64,000 nt of DNA from positions 1-64,000 of the forward strand of contig NZ_JMSQ01000003.1 in assembly GCF_000696575.1 (NCBI RefSeq), read 5' to 3'. This stretch comes from Siccibacter colletis. GTDB lineage: Bacteria > Pseudomonadota > Gammaproteobacteria > Enterobacterales > Enterobacteriaceae. Both the position numbers and the translations under genes were made by a program. The notes under the pieces are model-generated. The model had not been told where the DNA came from, did no database searches, and saw only the letters and a list, made by a program, of their open reading frames with translations. Shown in pieces: positions 6,975-14,921 of the stretch (position 1 is its first letter; each line of letters begins with the position of its first letter).

Positions 6975-7890
6975 GCTAGACCCGACCGGCGTTGACAGGC
7001 TGGAGCGCGGGGCTATGCGTGATTACGCGAAACGCCTGAAGCAGGTCAGCGCCCGATACATTGAACTGCTAAACCGCATCCCGGCGGAGCCTGTAGTAAA
7101 CCAACGATACACCTTCCAGCTAGACCCGACCATGCTGTCGATGCTCTTGCAGAACGGCGATTCTATCGTGGATGAAATCCTGTTGCGGGGAGGCGAGTTC
7201 AACCCATGGCTGTTTCAGGACTACGTTTCGCCATCGTATCAGCGTGGCACGGCGCAGGAGTTTGCCAATCTTTCTCAGCAATCCCCTGCATACGAAGCCG
7301 ACCGCGGCAGCGTGCAGGAAATACTTCTAAGCGACGCCTATCAAAGCCGGTTAATTCTGGTGAGAGCTCGCACCTTTGAAGATATGAAAGGGCTGGCTGC
7401 AGATGTGAAGCAGGATCTGGCGCGAATCCTGACAGATGGCATGGGTCGAGGACAGAATCCGAAAGAAATAGCCAGGCGACTGCGCGACCAGATAGGAATC
7501 GAGCAGGGTCGAGCTAACCGTATAGCCAGAACGGAAATAACCACCGCACTACGGCGTGCAAGATGGGATGAGCACGACTCAGCCAAAGAAGATTTGGGCC
7601 TGAATGTCATGCTGCTTCACCTGTCTGCCCTTAGCGCCACAACGCGTCAGGCGCATGCTCTACGCCATGGCAAGCTCTACACCTCGGAAGAGGTGCGCGA
7701 CTGGTACAGCATCAACGGCAACTCTATCAACTGCAAATGCTCTCAAGTCACCGTGCTGGTAGATGAGAAGGGCGTGCCGCTCAATTCCTCAATAATCGAT
7801 ATCGCCAAAAAAGAGTTTGCCCAGACATGGGGGAAACGCATGGCAACCAACAAATCACATCACTGCTGCGACCATAAGCACGCGGCTTAA
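6925..7890 (+). CDS. Phage minor head protein (SPP1 gp7 / Mu F-like)
   Basis: 321 residues from ATG 6925 (GGAGAGTGAGGAAG upstream), inside the end of the portal gene. A Lys/Pro-rich opening is followed by a helical middle and, from about 195, the F-domain: RANRIARTEITTALRRARWD, then the CxC-type end NSINCKCSQVTVLVDEKG. A histidine-rich tail (SHHCCDHKHAA) follows. Proteins of this family are few-copy head components needed for morphogenesis and often ejected with DNA. The portal–minor head–protease order is standard. Confidence 0.88.
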   Translation: MAKLKKKPKPAILPTNKLDPTGVDRLERGAMRDYAKRLKQVSARYIELLNRIPAEPVVNQRYTFQLDPTMLSMLLQNGDSIVDEILLRGGEFNPWLFQDYVSPSYQRGTAQEFANLSQQSPAYEADRGSVQEILLSDAYQSRLILVRARTFEDMKGLAADVKQDLARILTDGMGRGQNPKEIARRLRDQIGIEQGRANRIARTEITTALRRARWDEHDSAKEDLGLNVMLLHLSALSATTRQAHALRHGKLYTSEEVRDWYSINGNSINCKCSQVTVLVDEKGVPLNSSIIDIAKKEFAQTWGKRMATNKSHHCCDHKHAA

Positions 7891-7903
7891 TCGAGAGATA
7901 ACC

Positions 7904-9178
7904 ATGACTATGCAGGTTAACGTCACCACGAGGGTGAACAGTCAGGCTATTCGCCGTGAGACGTATAACGGCCGGCCGCATTTGGTTCTGCCGAGCTACA
8001 CGCTGCCGGCCAACGTTGTGATGAACGGCGGTCTTTATCCGGAATCGGAAATCAACGCCCACTATCAGGGGTTGGAAGGCACGCTGGCCCCGCTCGGCCA
8101 TCCGACTGTAGACGGAAAGTTTGTCTCCGCTTTCTCCCCGGAGGGCATCAACGCCGGACACATTGGCGCATGGAACCGCAACGTTAAGAAATCAGGAAAC
8201 CGCGTTTATGCAGAGAAGTGGGTTGATACCACCGTAGCGAACCAGAGCGAAGGGGGGCGTGAACTACTTGAGCGTGTGGCCGCCATTGAGCGCGGTGAGG
8301 ACGTTCCGCCGATTCATACCAGTGTAGCCGTGTTCCTTGACCAACTTGAAGCCACCGCGGATCAGCGGGCGCAAGGCATCGAGTGGGTTGCCAAAATCAA
8401 CGCAATGGACCATGACGCCATCCTGCTGCATGAAGTCGGAGCTGCACAGCCTGAGCAGGGCGTCGGCCTGATGGTTAACGCTGATCAGGCTAAAACGCTA
8501 CAGGTTAATTCCGGTGCGCTGATTGGTGAGTCTTACCGCGAACGTGAGCGTCGTCTTGAGCAAGCTGCCCGAGACAAGTTTGCAACCGGCCCGGACGATT
8601 ACGCGTGGATTGCTGACTTCACCGATTCACAGGCGATCGTCATCCGTAACGGCGGTGATGCACAGGTTTACGGCTACAGCACCGAAGGCGGCAAGATCAC
8701 TTTCGAAGATACCGGCGCAAAAGTAGCGCGGCAGGAGTCGTGGGTCGCCATCGCAGCCAACAAAATCAAATCACTTTTCACTCCGCAGGAAGCTCCTGCA
8801 ACAAACCATAAAACGGAGGGCGACATGCCTTTAACCAAAGAAGAACTGGAACAAATCGGCAGCATGGTTAGCGAGGCTGTGGCGACCAATACCGAGAAGG
8901 CAATTAAGCCGCTCTCTGACAAGGTTGATGCACTGCAGGCCAATCAGGACAAGTTGTCTGAAACCCTGACCGCTAACTCCCGCGCTGAAGAACAAACAAA
9001 ACGCGATGCAGTTGCCGCAGTACACGGTGAAATCGTGGCAAACGCACTGTCAGGTGAAGCTCTTGACGCGATGTTTAAATCCCTCGGCGAAGCCGCCCCG
9101 CTGGGCACTAACTCCGCCAAAACTCACCCTGTGACCGGCGCACCAGATCCGGCCGCTTACTTCGGAGGTGCTGCATAA
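7904..9178 (+). CDS. Prohead protease fused to scaffold (DUF2213 family)
   Basis: 424 residues from ATG 7904 (GAGAGATAACC upstream). The N-terminal half carries the DUF2213 protease-like region (RRETYNGRPHLVLPSYTLPA, GTLAPLGHPT, AEKWVDTTVA and IHTSVAVFLD). The C-terminal 117 residues are helical and charged like a scaffolding core (TKEELEQIGSMVSEAVATNT …). Such fusions process and shape the prohead. An internal start at 8825 probably yields the scaffold alone. The stop overlaps the next start (TAATG). Confidence 0.8.
   Translation: MTMQVNVTTRVNSQAIRRETYNGRPHLVLPSYTLPANVVMNGGLYPESEINAHYQGLEGTLAPLGHPTVDGKFVSAFSPEGINAGHIGAWNRNVKKSGNRVYAEKWVDTTVANQSEGGRELLERVAAIERGEDVPPIHTSVAVFLDQLEATADQRAQGIEWVAKINAMDHDAILLHEVGAAQPEQGVGLMVNADQAKTLQVNSGALIGESYRERERRLEQAARDKFATGPDDYAWIADFTDSQAIVIRNGGDAQVYGYSTEGGKITFEDTGAKVARQESWVAIAANKIKSLFTPQEAPATNHKTEGDMPLTKEELEQIGSMVSEAVATNTEKAIKPLSDKVDALQANQDKLSETLTANSRAEEQTKRDAVAAVHGEIVANALSGEALDAMFKSLGEAAPLGTNSAKTHPVTGAPDPAAYFGGAA
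8825..9178 (+). CDS. Probable internally initiated scaffold protein (nested, in frame)
   Basis: ATG 8825 is in frame with the protease gene and is preceded by GGAGGG at 8815-8820, a strong ribosome site at proper spacing inside a coding region. The 117-residue product (MPLTKEELEQIGSMV…) equals the scaffold-like domain. Lambda makes its scaffold Nu3 in this way from within the C protease gene. The start is inferred from the sequence only. Confidence 0.55.
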   Translation: MPLTKEELEQIGSMVSEAVATNTEKAIKPLSDKVDALQANQDKLSETLTANSRAEEQTKRDAVAAVHGEIVANALSGEALDAMFKSLGEAAPLGTNSAKTHPVTGAPDPAAYFGGAA

Positions 9179-9630
9179 TGCCACGCTATCGCCGCGTTAA
9201 TATCGACGGTCAGTCACTATACAAGACTGAAACCCGCGCCACCGCCTCAGACCTGCTGCCGGGTACTGCCGCTGTCATCAACGACGACAACGAGTTCGCT
9301 CAGGCTACTGCGCTGGCTGGTCGCCTCTATATCATCGACGTTGCTTACCATCAGGGTCTGAAAATCACCGAGGCGGTTCCTGCCGGCGATTCCGCCGTCG
9401 GCAACTACGTCGAAGAAGGGCGTGAACTTGCGCTGCTTTGCGTGCCGGGAACCTATGCCAAAGATGACCCCATCAAGCTTGGCACAAACGGTCAGTTTAC
9501 CAAAGCTACTGCAGACACCGATTCGGTGATCGGCTACAGCCAGGACGATGCGACCATCGCGGCCAGTAATACCGATTTCATCCGCGTGCGTATGCGTGTC
9601 GGCACCGTTGCCGCAGCTGCTGGCGCTTAA
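9178..9630 (+). CDS. Head decoration / structural cement protein
   Basis: 150 residues, small and beta-rich: GTAAVINDDNEFAQATALAG, then LYIIDVAYHQGLKITE, VPAGDSAVGNYVEEGR and LALLCVPGTYAKDDPIKLG. This is the repeated-strand pattern of capsid cement proteins placed between scaffold and major capsid genes in this phage type. It would bind the expanded capsid and stabilise it. The call rests on position and fold-like pattern rather than a catalytic signature. Confidence 0.75.
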   Translation: MPRYRRVNIDGQSLYKTETRATASDLLPGTAAVINDDNEFAQATALAGRLYIIDVAYHQGLKITEAVPAGDSAVGNYVEEGRELALLCVPGTYAKDDPIKLGTNGQFTKATADTDSVIGYSQDDATIAASNTDFIRVRMRVGTVAAAAGA

Positions 9631-9644
9631 TCAGGAGAATAAGA

Positions 9645-10742
9645 ATGTATTTTACCGCTGAAACACTGGCTGCTAACAGCCGACTGCGCGGACACTGGAA
9701 TGAGCTGTGGGCGAACCGTGACATCTTCAATGCTCAGCACGACATGATGGTCAACGCGTTCCGCACGCGCATGACGCATGAAATGCTGGCAGCGAATGCC
9801 ATCGGCGGCTTCACCCGCGAATTCTGGGCTGAGATTGACCGCCAGATTATCCAGATGCGCGATCAGGAAATTGGCATGGAAATCGTCAATGACCTGATGG
9901 GAGTTCAGACAGTTCTTCCGATCGGCAAAACCGCCAAGCTCTACAACGTGTCTGGCGATATCGCTGATGATGTATCTGTCAGCATTGACGGTCAGGCACC
10001 GTACTCCTTCGACCATGCCGAATTCGGTTCAGATGGTGATCCGATTCCGGTATTCACTGCCGGTTACGGAGTTAACTGGCGTCATGCTGCAGGTCTGAGC
10101 ACGGTAGGCATCGATCTGGCGCTGGAGTCGCAGTCCGCGAAGATGCGCAAATTCCATAAGAAGCGCGTTAACTTCTACCTGAATGGTGACTCAAGCATCG
10201 TGGTTGATGGTCTGCCGGCTCAGGGCATGAAGAACCACCGCAACACGCAGAAAATCAACCTCGGTAGCGGTGCCGGCGGAGCTAACATCAACCTCACCAC
10301 TGCAACCCCGGCACAGTTGCTGGCGTTCTTCGGCCCGACCGGCCCGTTTGGCCTGACAGCCCGCACTAACAAGGTAACTGCTTACGACAAGCTTTGGGTG
10401 AGCCCAGAATTATGGGCCAACATGGCGAAGCCGTATCTGGTGGATATTAACACCGGAACCAATGCGCTGCTTAGCGGCACAGTTTTGGATGCGATCAGCA
10501 AGTTTATCCCGGCTAAATCTATTCAGATGACCTACGCGCTGTCAGGAAATGAATTCCTTGCGTATGAGCGTCGTCAGGATGTGATTTCCCCGCTGGTAGG
10601 TATGGCTGTCGGTGTCGTGCCACTGCCGCGCCCTATGCCGCAGAGCAATTACAACTTCCAGATCATGTCTGCTGAAGGTCTGCAGATTAAGAAGGACGGC
10701 GAAGGCCTGTCCGGCGTGTTGTACGGCGCAAACCTGGCATAA
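9645..10742 (+). CDS. Major capsid protein (HK97-fold, DUF2184/DUF6260 type)
   Basis: 365 residues with AGGAG before the start. It opens MYFTAETLAANSRLRGHWNE; the middle has the GWxHAAG-like segment GVNWRHAAGLSTVGIDLALE and the end FQIMSAEGLQIKKDGEGLSG, typical of this capsid group. The size suits an HK97-fold capsid without a long N-terminal scaffold, consistent with the separate scaffold upstream. Its place between cement protein and connector genes is canonical. Confidence 0.88.
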   Translation: MYFTAETLAANSRLRGHWNELWANRDIFNAQHDMMVNAFRTRMTHEMLAANAIGGFTREFWAEIDRQIIQMRDQEIGMEIVNDLMGVQTVLPIGKTAKLYNVSGDIADDVSVSIDGQAPYSFDHAEFGSDGDPIPVFTAGYGVNWRHAAGLSTVGIDLALESQSAKMRKFHKKRVNFYLNGDSSIVVDGLPAQGMKNHRNTQKINLGSGAGGANINLTTATPAQLLAFFGPTGPFGLTARTNKVTAYDKLWVSPELWANMAKPYLVDINTGTNALLSGTVLDAISKFIPAKSIQMTYALSGNEFLAYERRQDVISPLVGMAVGVVPLPRPMPQSNYNFQIMSAEGLQIKKDGEGLSGVLYGANLA

Positions 10743-10751
10743 GGAAACATC

Positions 10752-11048
10752 ATGGCTGAGAAATACGAAGTAATTAAGCCGTGGCACGGCGTAGCAAAGG
10801 GTGATGTGGTTCAACTGGAGACTGTTCACCCGGCGCTAAAATCTCACGTCCGCAAGCTCTCGGACAAAGCATCAGCTGAACTGGTGCCGGCCACTCCGGA
10901 TGCTGGCACAGACAAGCAAGCGCGCAAAGCTGCGATCGTCAAACGCCTGGATGAACTCGGCATTGAGTACAAAGGCAATCTCGGCGTTGACAAGCTGGCA
11001 GAGCTTTTGCCACAGGGCGAGTTAGAGAAGCTTTTCCCCGCTGAATAA
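10752..11048 (+). CDS. Head-associated protein with HeH/LEM-like C-terminus
   Basis: 98 residues. The N-terminal part (YEVIKPWHGVAKGDVVQLE) resembles a short SH3-like strand region. The C-terminal 40 residues (KAAIVKRLDELGIEYKGNLG … LAELLPQGELEKL) form a SAP/HeH-type helix-extended-loop-helix motif, common in phage head fibre or head completion proteins. It ends the head sub-operon and is followed directly by a terminator. Confidence 0.65.
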   Translation: MAEKYEVIKPWHGVAKGDVVQLETVHPALKSHVRKLSDKASAELVPATPDAGTDKQARKAAIVKRLDELGIEYKGNLGVDKLAELLPQGELEKLFPAE

Positions 11049-11050
11049 CG

Positions 11051-11099
11051 GCCGCCGCTAAGGCGGTTTTTTTATGCCCCGCTCCGGCGGGGTTATTTT
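11051..11099 (+). terminator. Double hairpin terminator after head genes
   Basis: CCGCC/GGCGG stem with seven T (11052-11073), followed at once by a second GC hairpin GCCCCGCTCCGGCGGGGTTATTTT (11076-11099). This partly separates head and connector/tail transcription. Confidence 0.8.
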
Positions 11100-11112
11100 C
11101 ATGGAGTCGATG

Positions 11113-11514
11113 ATGGTAAATCTTGAACAGGCGAAGGAATACCTGACCACTCAGGGAATTACCATTCCCGATTTTGTTCTTCAGGCTCTCGTAGATCACG
11201 CCAACAGCATTCAGGAATGTCTTGATGCGAATTATCCGGCATCGACCGCGCTGCTGATTCAGCTTTATTTATTGGCTCTTATGGGCCTCGGGCAGGGTGA
11301 TAAGTACATCTCCAGCCAGACAGCTCCAAGCGGTGCGTCTCGCTCATTCCGATACCAGTCTTTCACCGATCGATGGAAATCCTCAGTGAACCTGTTGCGC
11401 GGCCTGGATAAGTATGGCTGTGCTACCTCGCTGATCCCTGCAGACCCGACAGCAACGCCGGCTTTTGCTGGTATCTGGATCGGGAAGGGTGGATGCATGT
11501 GCGGAGATAAATGA
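11113..11514 (+). CDS. Head-tail connector protein (unknown subfamily)
   Basis: 133 residues from ATG 11113, which has GGAG six bases upstream; starts at 11101 and 11110 are also possible. It is mostly helical (LEQAKEYLTTQGITIPDFVL, then ALLIQLYLLALMGLG) with a Ser-rich middle (SSQTAPSGASRSFRYQS) and a Cys-containing end. Position after capsid and before closure proteins matches adaptor or connector proteins (DUF7370-like by memory). It is joined to the next gene by an ATGA overlap. Confidence 0.6.
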   Translation: MVNLEQAKEYLTTQGITIPDFVLQALVDHANSIQECLDANYPASTALLIQLYLLALMGLGQGDKYISSQTAPSGASRSFRYQSFTDRWKSSVNLLRGLDKYGCATSLIPADPTATPAFAGIWIGKGGCMCGDK

Positions 11515-11687
11515 TGTCATGGATATCAGTAGCCATCCGACTGCCTCGTTCATTCACCCGCGTATGGGTGATGACCGACAGTGGTCGTGAAACTACCGGC
11601 TACGTTAAATCGGACGGCGAGTGGCATATCAACTGTGAGCGCATTAGGGCGACTGGCGCGATGGTGATCCGCTGGAAGGAGGGCTGA
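11511..11687 (+). CDS. Small phage protein, 58 aa
   Basis: Starts within the overlap ATGATG at 11511 or 11514 and ends TGA 11685-11687, again overlapping the next ATG. The product MMSWISVAIRLPRSFTRVWV… GYVKSDGEWHI is basic with aromatic residues. It resembles the DUF551-like W-I-x-V-x-x-R-L-P opening found in many small phage proteins of unknown role. Tight coupling on both sides supports it as a real gene. Confidence 0.6.
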   Translation: MMSWISVAIRLPRSFTRVWVMTDSGRETTGYVKSDGEWHINCERIRATGAMVIRWKEG

Positions 11688-12037
11688 TGTCGGCAACAGC
11701 AAACTGGTCATACACCGCCATTGCCACTATCTGGCGCAAGCTGGAAGGCACTGACGAATACGGAGATCCGCTGGGATATGCCGAACCTGAGCAAATCCTC
11801 TGTGATTACGAAGGCGGCCTGTCGAAGAGAGTCGGAAGCCTGGGAGCTGAAATTGTCGTGAAAAACACCGTCTGGACGGAGTTCTCTCTGGCAGATGCCG
11901 GTGATTATTTGCTGATTGGCGCATCGACAGAGGTTGACCCTGTTGTGGCAGGCGCTGATGAAGTGCGGCAGGTAATTCGCTATGCAGATACGTTCGACCG
12001 ACTGACGGATGACTATGCCATCCTGACCGGAGTCTGA
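11687..12037 (+). CDS. Head closure / head-tail joining protein
   Basis: 116 residues, coupled to the gene before it (TGATG). The pattern (YTAIATIWRKLEGTDEYGDP, EQILCDYEGG, VKNTVWTEFSLA, VDPVVAGADEVRQVIRYADTF) is of beta-rich head closure proteins that sit between portal and tail. Next come an HK97 gp10-like and a tail terminator gene, so the connector set is complete here. Confidence 0.65.
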   Translation: MSATANWSYTAIATIWRKLEGTDEYGDPLGYAEPEQILCDYEGGLSKRVGSLGAEIVVKNTVWTEFSLADAGDYLLIGASTEVDPVVAGADEVRQVIRYADTFDRLTDDYAILTGV

Positions 12038-12038
12038 T

Positions 12039-12407
12039 ATGGCCGGCAAAGTTAGAGGAATCACCCAGGCGAAAGCAAACCTCGACAGGCTCATCAATGA
12101 CGTGCAGGGGCGCAAGGTTGTCCGGGCTATTCAGTCAGCACTAATCATCGGTAGCTCACAAGCTGCGCTTTATACGCCAATCGACACGTCCACGCTGTTG
12201 AATAGCCAATACCGCGAGCTGGAAGTTAACGGAACGAAAGTTACTGGCAGAGTGGGGTACTCTGCGAATTACGCTGTTTATGTCCACGACCCTAACGTGC
12301 CTCAGACATTCCGCCGCTCTACAGCTCAGAAAGAGTTCCTGACTAAAGGCTTCGAAGACACAAAAGACGCAATTGACCGCGTAATGAAAAAGGAGATGTC
12401 GTTGTGA
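12039..12407 (+). CDS. HK97 gp10-like tail/neck protein
   Basis: 122 residues. The features GSSQAALYTPIDTSTLLNSQ … GRVGYSANYAVYVHDPNVPQ and a C-terminal helix (FLTKGFEDTKDAIDRVM) are characteristic of HK97-gp10-type tail completion proteins. It lies between head closure and tail terminator genes and overlaps the latter by four bases (GTGA). Confidence 0.78.
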   Translation: MAGKVRGITQAKANLDRLINDVQGRKVVRAIQSALIIGSSQAALYTPIDTSTLLNSQYRELEVNGTKVTGRVGYSANYAVYVHDPNVPQTFRRSTAQKEFLTKGFEDTKDAIDRVMKKEMSL

Positions 12408-12796
12408 CCCCTCCAATGCATCAACGAGTGAAAAACCTGATTGTCGCAGCCGGTTTAACGCAGGGATACACCGTTCAGGCCCTTACCTGGACTGACTCAG
12501 GAAAACTGACCGACCGCTTCATCGTTTTCCGGCCAAACGGCGGCACAGCAGTAGACAGGGATATCGGCTCTGACCATTACGTACTTGTCGATCTGATTTC
12601 AGGAAAGGCTACTGGCGAATACGCAAATTCAGAGGCGGATGCACAAGCCATCATCGACTACGTGCAACAAAACCCCATCACCGACCCCTGCGTCGGGCAA
12701 ATCACCAACATGGGCGGCATACCATCCCCGGTTTTAACGACTGAAGGGCGTATGGTCTGGCGTCTGCAATTTGCCTGTTTTTACGGCGAAAGTTAA
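12404..12796 (+). CDS. Tail terminator protein
   Basis: 130 residues, GTG start at 12404 overlapping the previous stop. Segments such as RFIVFRPNGGTAVDRDIGSD, YVLVDLISGK, ANSEADAQAIIDYVQQNP and EGRMVWRLQFACFYGE are those of lambda U-like tail terminators, which cap the tail tube and define its length together with the tape measure. It directly precedes the tube gene. Confidence 0.75.
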   Translation: MTPPMHQRVKNLIVAAGLTQGYTVQALTWTDSGKLTDRFIVFRPNGGTAVDRDIGSDHYVLVDLISGKATGEYANSEADAQAIIDYVQQNPITDPCVGQITNMGGIPSPVLTTEGRMVWRLQFACFYGES

Positions 12797-12816
12797 AAAC
12801 CAAAGAGGAATTACCC

Positions 12817-13563
12817 ATGGCAGCAAATTGCCCAACAGACAACACAAAGTTGTTTGGCCGCGCCATTGTGCTCGAAGTAGCTGATGGATGTGCAGATACA
12901 GTACCGCAGGAATCCGAGTGGAAGGCGCTTGCCGCTGGAACATCAAAAACCTTTGATCTCAGCCCAAACTCAGTCACATCCGAGGCGGATGATTCAAAAG
13001 GCTACGTAGAAAGCATTGTTACCAATGCCGATTTGACGATCTCGTTTGAAGGCGAGGTACGGCAAAACGATCGGCTCGACCAATACGGCGTTTACCGACT
13101 GCTGAAGTACTTCAATACTGAAATCCAGGCTGCTCGCCAGCCAACTATTTGGGTGCGAATGGAGTTTGGTGCTGTCACCTTGCAGGGCTATATGGTCATC
13201 AACGCCTTTAGTATTGATGGTGGCAGTAATGACATTGTCACTTTTAGTACTGAATTCAAAGTTGCTGACGCCAGCACTTTCCAGATTGAAGACACTGATG
13301 AAACTGTGCCCACTACCGGTGTAACAGTTACACCGGCAACAACCTCAATCGCAGTAGGTGCAACTCGTCAATTAACTGGCGCGGTACAACCTGTTGATGC
13401 GAGCGACAAAACCGGCACCTGGACAACTTCAGACAATACAAAAGCAACAGTTAGCCCCACTGGACTTGTGACTGGTGTTGCTGCTGGCACCGCAACAATC
13501 ACCTTCACATCGACTGACGGCGGCTTTACTGCCACCTGCTCGGTAACAGTTACCTCAGCGTGA
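12817..13563 (+). CDS. Major tail tube protein with Ig-like (Big_2) C-terminal domain
   Basis: 248 residues with AGAGGAA upstream. Residues 1-165 form the tube domain (lambda V-like: LAAGTSKTFDLSPNSVTSEA, DLTISFEGEVRQNDRLDQYG, VTFSTEFKVADASTF). Residues 170-248 are a bacterial Ig-like domain (GVTVTPATTSIAVGATRQLT … TGLVTGVAAGTATITFTSTD), exposed on the tail surface, where it may bind carbohydrate. The linker EDTDETVPTT is acidic. Big_2 extensions of tail tubes are known. Confidence 0.88.
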   Translation: MAANCPTDNTKLFGRAIVLEVADGCADTVPQESEWKALAAGTSKTFDLSPNSVTSEADDSKGYVESIVTNADLTISFEGEVRQNDRLDQYGVYRLLKYFNTEIQAARQPTIWVRMEFGAVTLQGYMVINAFSIDGGSNDIVTFSTEFKVADASTFQIEDTDETVPTTGVTVTPATTSIAVGATRQLTGAVQPVDASDKTGTWTTSDNTKATVSPTGLVTGVAAGTATITFTSTDGGFTATCSVTVTSA

Positions 13564-13578
13564 CCATTACAAAGGGCG

Positions 13579-13626
13579 GTTACGGTCGCCCTTGATAATG
13601 TTGTTACGGTCGCCCTTGATAATGTT
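13579..13626 (+). repeat. Two perfect 24-bp tandem repeats with hairpin
   Basis: The unit beginning GTTACGGTCGCCCTTGATAA is present twice back to back (13579-13602 and 13603-13626). The arm AAGGGCG (13572-13578) pairs with CGCCCTT in either copy (13587-13593 or 13611-13617). The array fills the gap between tail tube and chaperone genes and ends 12 bases before the next start. Confidence 0.85.
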
Positions 13627-13638
13627 TATGGAGGAGCC

Positions 13639-14313
13639 ATGACACCACTAAAAGAGATTGGCGAGTGTCTTATTACGGTCGATGGAGAAGATTATTTCTT
13701 CCGCCCATCTTTCGCCAATATGACGAAAATAGGCGAACCTGATGAGATTGTTCAGGCTTTTTACGACCTGCACAACGATGAGGTTGGCGGACTCATCAAT
13801 CGCGCTATAAGCGCATATGGCTGCATTCCTGATTGGCTGGTTGCCCACATTAGAAAAGCCGATTACGGCCGGCGTGCATTTATAGCGGCGGTAGTGGTGA
13901 TGAATGCCTGTTGCGATCGTGATGCGGAGGCACTGACTGGTGTATTCCAGCCCGCTAAAGGCAACGGGCGCACCTTTAAAATACGCAAGGGTGCTTTGCC
14001 TGATTCAGCCATCCTGCTCATTGCTCAGTCACTGATAGCTCACGGAGTGATTGGTAAAGCGAAGGTCAGGCGCCTGCAGCGTCACGAGAAAAACGGAACG
14101 AGCACTGAGTTCCGAGCTGTCGACTACATCATTGCTGCACAGACCCACTTCAGCATGAGCCAGAAAGAGGCCAGTAACCTCACAATGACCAACTTCCAGA
14201 TGCTGCTTAGCGCCAAATATCCGGAGCAGAAAGGCTTTACTCGCGAAGAGTATGAACAGGTTGCTGATGATTATCTGGCGAAGAAAGCTAAGCGTCTGAC
14301 GAAGACAGCCTAG
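13639..14313 (+). CDS. Tail assembly chaperone (DUF6246-like)
   Basis: 224 residues, strong GGAGG ribosome site. It opens MTPLKEIGECLITVDGEDYF FRPSF and continues with helical stretches (RAFIAAVVVMNACCDRDA, DYIIAAQTHFSMSQKEASNL) and a basic end. Position between tube and tape measure is that of lambda G/GT-type chaperones. I saw no downstream frame that could be reached by frameshift, because two moron genes follow; this version may be expressed as one protein. The family name is from memory. Confidence 0.65.
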   Translation: MTPLKEIGECLITVDGEDYFFRPSFANMTKIGEPDEIVQAFYDLHNDEVGGLINRAISAYGCIPDWLVAHIRKADYGRRAFIAAVVVMNACCDRDAEALTGVFQPAKGNGRTFKIRKGALPDSAILLIAQSLIAHGVIGKAKVRRLQRHEKNGTSTEFRAVDYIIAAQTHFSMSQKEASNLTMTNFQMLLSAKYPEQKGFTREEYEQVADDYLAKKAKRLTKTA

Positions 14314-14362
14314 TCCACTCAGGCAGGATTTTTGATTGCATTCCTTAGAATAGTGGCAGGGG

Positions 14363-14390
14363 TTGCGGTATCTGATTTAGGTGTTAGGAT
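14363..14390 (+). promoter_or_regulatory. Sigma-70-like promoter of the lipoprotein moron
   Basis: TTGCGG, 16-bp spacer, TAGGAT, followed by GTTTCT. The same -10 with the same six trailing bases is found in front of the next moron (14882-14893). It lies 31 bases before the start codon. Confidence 0.55.
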
Positions 14391-14420
14391 GTTTCTGATT
14401 GCAATCAATGGAAACATACA

Positions 14421-14774
14421 ATGAAAAAGGTATTTGCTTTAGTTCTTGGGGCGTTGCTGTTGTCTGGCTGTACAGTTCGAGTTGCCGACATGACTGTTGG
14501 TAGTACAAAAAACTATAACCTTAACGCAGCCAAGTTCGAAAAAGGTCAGCGTGTCACTGGTGAAGACAAAGCGCCGATCGTGATTTTCCCGTTAGGCATT
14601 CCTAGCGTTAAAACCGCAATGGACCGCGCTATTGAGAAAGATAAGTGCGCGGTTGGTTTAAGTGATGTAGTGATTTATCAACTAAACCATGCCTTCCTGT
14701 TCGGCACCTACGGATTCCGTGTTGAGGGGACACAAATCATCGACAAGTCTCAGATGGGTTGTGAGACACGATAA
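14421..14774 (+). CDS. Prophage moron: small lipoprotein
   Basis: 117 residues. MKKVFALVLGALLLSGC is a textbook lipoprotein signal with lipobox L-S-G-C; threonine at +2 favours the outer membrane. The mature part (RVADMTVGSTKNYNLNAAKF … VVIYQLNHAFLFGTYGFRVE) has two more cysteines, at about 79 and 115, that could pair. The gene interrupts the tail operon between chaperone and tape measure, with its own promoter and terminator, so it should be made during lysogeny. Superinfection exclusion (as for lipoproteins Cor or Llp) is a plausible but unproven role. Confidence 0.7.
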   Translation: MKKVFALVLGALLLSGCTVRVADMTVGSTKNYNLNAAKFEKGQRVTGEDKAPIVIFPLGIPSVKTAMDRAIEKDKCAVGLSDVVIYQLNHAFLFGTYGFRVEGTQIIDKSQMGCETR

Positions 14775-14792
14775 TCAAAATGAGCAATGACA

Positions 14793-14816
14793 GGCCACCT
14801 TCGGGTGGCTTCTTTG
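14793..14816 (+). terminator. Terminator after the lipoprotein moron
   Basis: GCCACC-TTCG-GGTGGC stem with TTCTTT tail, about 20 bases past the stop. Confidence 0.8.
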
Positions 14817-14859
14817 TATTAGTGTGTGCGCAACTCCTCGCAACATTCCACCTCATCAG

Positions 14860-14887
14860 TTGATAAGTGATCGGTTCCTGATAGGAT
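14860..14887 (+). promoter_or_regulatory. Sigma-70-like promoter of the second moron
   Basis: TTGATA, 16-bp spacer, TAGGAT, then GTTTCT. It closely matches the promoter of the first moron and lies 34 bases before ATG 14922. Confidence 0.6.
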
Positions 14888-14921
14888 GTTTCTTAGCTAT
14901 CAACATGAGATGGAATAATAA

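Noticed and set aside
13639..14420. Programmed frameshift extension of the tail chaperone (lambda G/T style)
   Set aside because: No usable downstream frame or clear slippery heptamer seen; moron DNA follows directly.
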